Source: Harpalus rubripes
Taxonomy: Eukaryota; Arthropoda; Insecta; Coleoptera; Carabidae
Length of the DNA stretch: 64,000 nt
Reading direction: 5' to 3'
Assembly: GCA_963082715.1 (NCBI GenBank)
Contig: OY720456.1
Coordinates: 18,194,467 to 18,258,466, forward strand
Shown here: positions 61,720-64,000 of the stretch, one piece after another
How positions within the stretch are numbered: position 1 is the first letter of the stretch
How the letters are laid out: the number at the start of each line of letters is the position of its first letter
Notes under the pieces: generated by a model
Told to the model about the DNA's origin: nothing
The model's database searches: none
The model's input: the letters and a program-made list of their open reading frames with translations, nothing else
Made by a program: the position numbers and the translations under genes

Positions 61720-62953
61720 CAGGGTGTAAATGAAATAAGTGCATTAAATTTGACCAGTAGTATAACTCATCGAGAGCAACAATATTTCTTAATAACTTTT
61801 TCTCGAAATCGCATATTTTTTTAGCATTTTTACCACCCCGTAAATTGACGAGTCGTTCCAAATATTTTTGTGATAATTGAATGCAGCAGCAATAGCTATG
61901 AAAAATTTTGTTTTAGCAATTGACAGTCCTGTCAATTGTTGCAATTAAATTTTGACAGTAATAAACTTGTTTATAAGGTAAAATTCTGTCAAAATGCGAG
62001 TACACAGACATTGTAATTACTTACCTATGGTTTATTTATTTATTTTTTACTCGTATCTGTACTACATGTTACTTGACATCATGGTTCTCATAAAGACAGT
62101 GTCATGGAGTTGCCAACGCATTTACACGGAGCGTTTCCAAATCATCACCAAATCATTCTGTTCTTAATATTCGCACATTTGTTAATCTTGTACATCTGTA
62201 TCCATACCATGTGCAAAAAGTTCAATGTTTTCAGCACATAACAGACTTCAATTTTGGGAATGGCTCATAATGTTCATTCATGAGACTGAATTTACTTGGG
62301 AAGGTGTATTTATTATGCACAATACACATCTTGACAGACGAAAATGCTGTAAAAATTTTCATTAAAAAATGTTTGGGGAACAATAAATGGACGACTAATT
62401 ATTGGTACTCATGTACCTCTTTTAAATGGACAAAAGTTTGTACTTACATTTTTTGAATAACGTATTTAAACTATTATGATTTCTCGACGATAAATAATCA
62501 TCTCATAACCTAATAACTATGCTTTTTCTCTTCCTCTAGTTACCCCGTCACTCCTTGTCTTCCTCTATTCACACTATTCACAGGTAAAGATAAAAAGCCT
62601 GTTTCAATACACAACTTTATAATTTTGTTATCCAAAATTTAAATTTATTTATTTTAAAAATTGTATTATTACGTATTAATTAATAATAATGTTATTTCCC
62701 TTGATTCGTTTATTAATTACTGTGACTGTAAGTGTAACCGATAACCGACAATTTTTGAGCTGCTTGTATCCCACTTGAATGGCAGCTGCTCATTTGTTCT
62801 CCATGAGCGGGTAACGAAATATGCAGCAAATCTTTAAAGAATTTTAACTCAAAATCTAAAAGACTTAGAAAAAAAAGTTATTAAGAAATATTGTTGCTCT
62901 CATCGAGTTACATTACTGGTTAAAATTAATGCACTTATTTCATTTACACCCTG
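61720..62953 (+). mobile_element. CAGGGTG-ended DNA transposon relic, 1234 bp
   Basis: Terminal repeats of about 78 bp: CAGGGTGTAAATGAAATAAG at the left, exact inverse at the right, sharing GAGAGCAACAATATTTCTTAA. TATA flanks both ends (61716-61719, 62954-62957). It contains a degenerate transposase segment. Confidence 0.9.
62110..62480 (+). pseudogene. Middle part of DUF4817-class DDE transposase, decayed
   Basis: Across shifting frames the order expected for this class remains: NxRTFVN..HLYPYHVQKVQ, then TEFTWEGVFIMHNTHL (normally TDESxFTREGxxNxHNxHxW), INGRLIIGTH and LNGQ..LHFLNN. The first catalytic Asp of the FTDES motif is replaced, and frameshifts and stops break the frame. This ties the class to CAGGGTG termini and a TATA target duplication. 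Confidence 0.65.
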
Positions 62954-62961
62954 TATAACTA

Positions 62962-63101
62962 TAATAGTACATTAAGATACAAGTTTCATAAGACATGGTT
63001 TTAGCGCACGCGTCATTTTTAGAAACGAGCAGCTTGTCGCGAGTTTTCTAGGGGACAAGTGCGCTGAAATGTTTTATGAAACGTGTAATTTATACTATTT
63101 T
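62962..63101. repeat. Foldback hairpin, TATACTATTTT end
   Basis: Left ATAATAGTACATTAAGATAC, stem GTTTCATAA/TTATGAAAC, then AGCGCAC/GTGCGCT and AGAAAC/GTTTTCT, ending ATTTATACTATTTT. It starts only a few bases after the 61720-62953 element. Confidence 0.7.
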
Positions 63102-63161
63102 TTCTATTTTGGTCATTTTTCAAAAAATGTACGATATTTCATGTCCAGGAATTTCAATTTC

Positions 63162-63258
63162 GGTTGTTTAATATGTACTTTATGAAACTCATTTGGATGT
63201 CATAAAGAAGTACTTTATGACATCCAAATGGGTTTAATAAAGTACATATTAAAGAACC
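63162..63258. repeat. Near-perfect 97-bp palindrome, 5-nt centre
   Basis: The arms 63162-63207 and 63213-63258 share TTTAATATGTACTTTAT and CATTTGGATGTCATAAAG in inverted form, with about four mismatches by eye. Confidence 0.9.
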
Positions 63259-63418
63259 AAAATAGAAAAAAGACTAATCCACTTGTGTCTGAGATTCTTC
63301 CAAGTTTTTAAGTTACATTTTGTACAGTATTATGAAAAAGAGCACTAAGAGTATTTGAAAATGTTGAATGATTGTACACTCAGTATTATGAAAAACCCCA
63401 CTAACATTTCGGTTGTAG

Positions 63419-63532
63419 GAACAATGAGGTATGCAACACGTGTGTAAAATAATATTTTTTGTCTCGTGCTACAATTTCCGCACTCGACCAAAAAAGTACT
63501 ATTTTACACACTTGGTGCATAAATAACTATTT
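63419..63532. repeat. Foldback hairpin ending AAATAACTATT
   Basis: GTGTGTAAAATA/ATTTTACACAC stem, TTTTTTG/CAAAAAA inner stem, CTCGTGC..GCACTCG apex; right end GTGCATAAATAACTATT. Confidence 0.78.
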
Positions 63533-64000
63533 TCTGATTGTTTTATAAGTTGTCCAGCTGACTACAAGTGACATGAATCAATTAAATATAAAATTTAATT
63601 TTAAATAAAAATTTATAACTTTTTTGTAATAGTCACCTAAAAAAATGTGTGTGCTCTTAGCTTTTTACACAAAAAAATTGAGCTTGGCTCATAGCACAAT
63701 TTCAAATCAAAGTTTATCATTTTTTTATGTGCCGTTAGGAATATTATAAACGTAGGATCCTTACCGTGAACTACACCATGAAATAAAAGTAAAATAATCG
63801 GTAATACCCAGTTGCACCAACAAGGCTTAAATTTAAACTAGGTGAAACAAAAAAAAAATACAAATAGAAATTTTGACGGCAATATATTATATTTTATTTG
63901 ACATTTGGATGCAATATAGTTAATTTAAGCCGTTTAATATTTAAGTTGCTATGGTAGTTAATGCATGGTACATTCTCGATTTTATTTAAGATTCTTGCTC
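63533..64000. other. AT-rich interval
   Basis: Nothing recognised up to the window end. Confidence 0.3.

Overview
Kind of DNA. This is AT-rich (roughly 70% A+T by eye) eukaryotic nuclear DNA that is almost certainly from an insect. The basis is the transposon set: mariner elements with TA target duplications, decayed transposases whose N-terminus resembles the DUF4817 domain common in insect DNA transposons, tRNA-headed SINEs, and an animal-type tRNA-Thr(UGU) gene. The order of insect cannot be fixed. No host protein-coding gene is recognisable. Nothing looks like a bacterial operon, CRISPR array or rRNA.

Layout. 0-7 kb: three tRNA-Thr genes (531, 682, 6287), a 1.0 kb TA-flanked element, and a nested stack at 2439-4578. 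7-8.2 kb: a Helentron-like repeat interrupted by foldback DNA. 9.5-10 kb: an unexplained GC/CpG-richer block. 10-19 kb: SINEs, Helentron-like repeats, a decayed DDE transposase and long palindromes. 19-25 kb: a deleted mariner, a hAT-type element with an 8-bp target duplication, a 5'-truncated LINE and a protein-like relic. 27-28 kb: a palindromic SINE composite inside a 14-bp direct repeat. 28-43 kb: Helentron-like repeats with (CA)n tracts, including a head-to-tail pair. 43.8-45 kb: a full-length but dead mariner. 47.2-48.6 kb: a giant stratified CA/CGCA array inside a Helentron-like repeat. 49.4-50.2 kb: a second deleted mariner. 50.7-54.6 kb: long-TIR MITEs and a Harbinger-like element nested in another repeat. 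55.4-63.5 kb: a dense group of foldback hairpins, a TTACGTAA array and a 1.2 kb CAGGGTG-ended element.

How it works together. The only genes likely to be functional are the tRNAs. The rest is layered transposon debris whose order of insertion can be read from nesting and target duplications. The two most distinctive signals are (1) a dispersed foldback family with a shared end (AATAGTTATTTGTATAC-like) but unrelated, self-complementary stems, and (2) several sister families with Helentron/HINE/DINE-1 architecture that carry their own microsatellite at one fixed internal position, which accounts for most of the large CA/TG arrays here. All family assignments were made by eye, without database searches.
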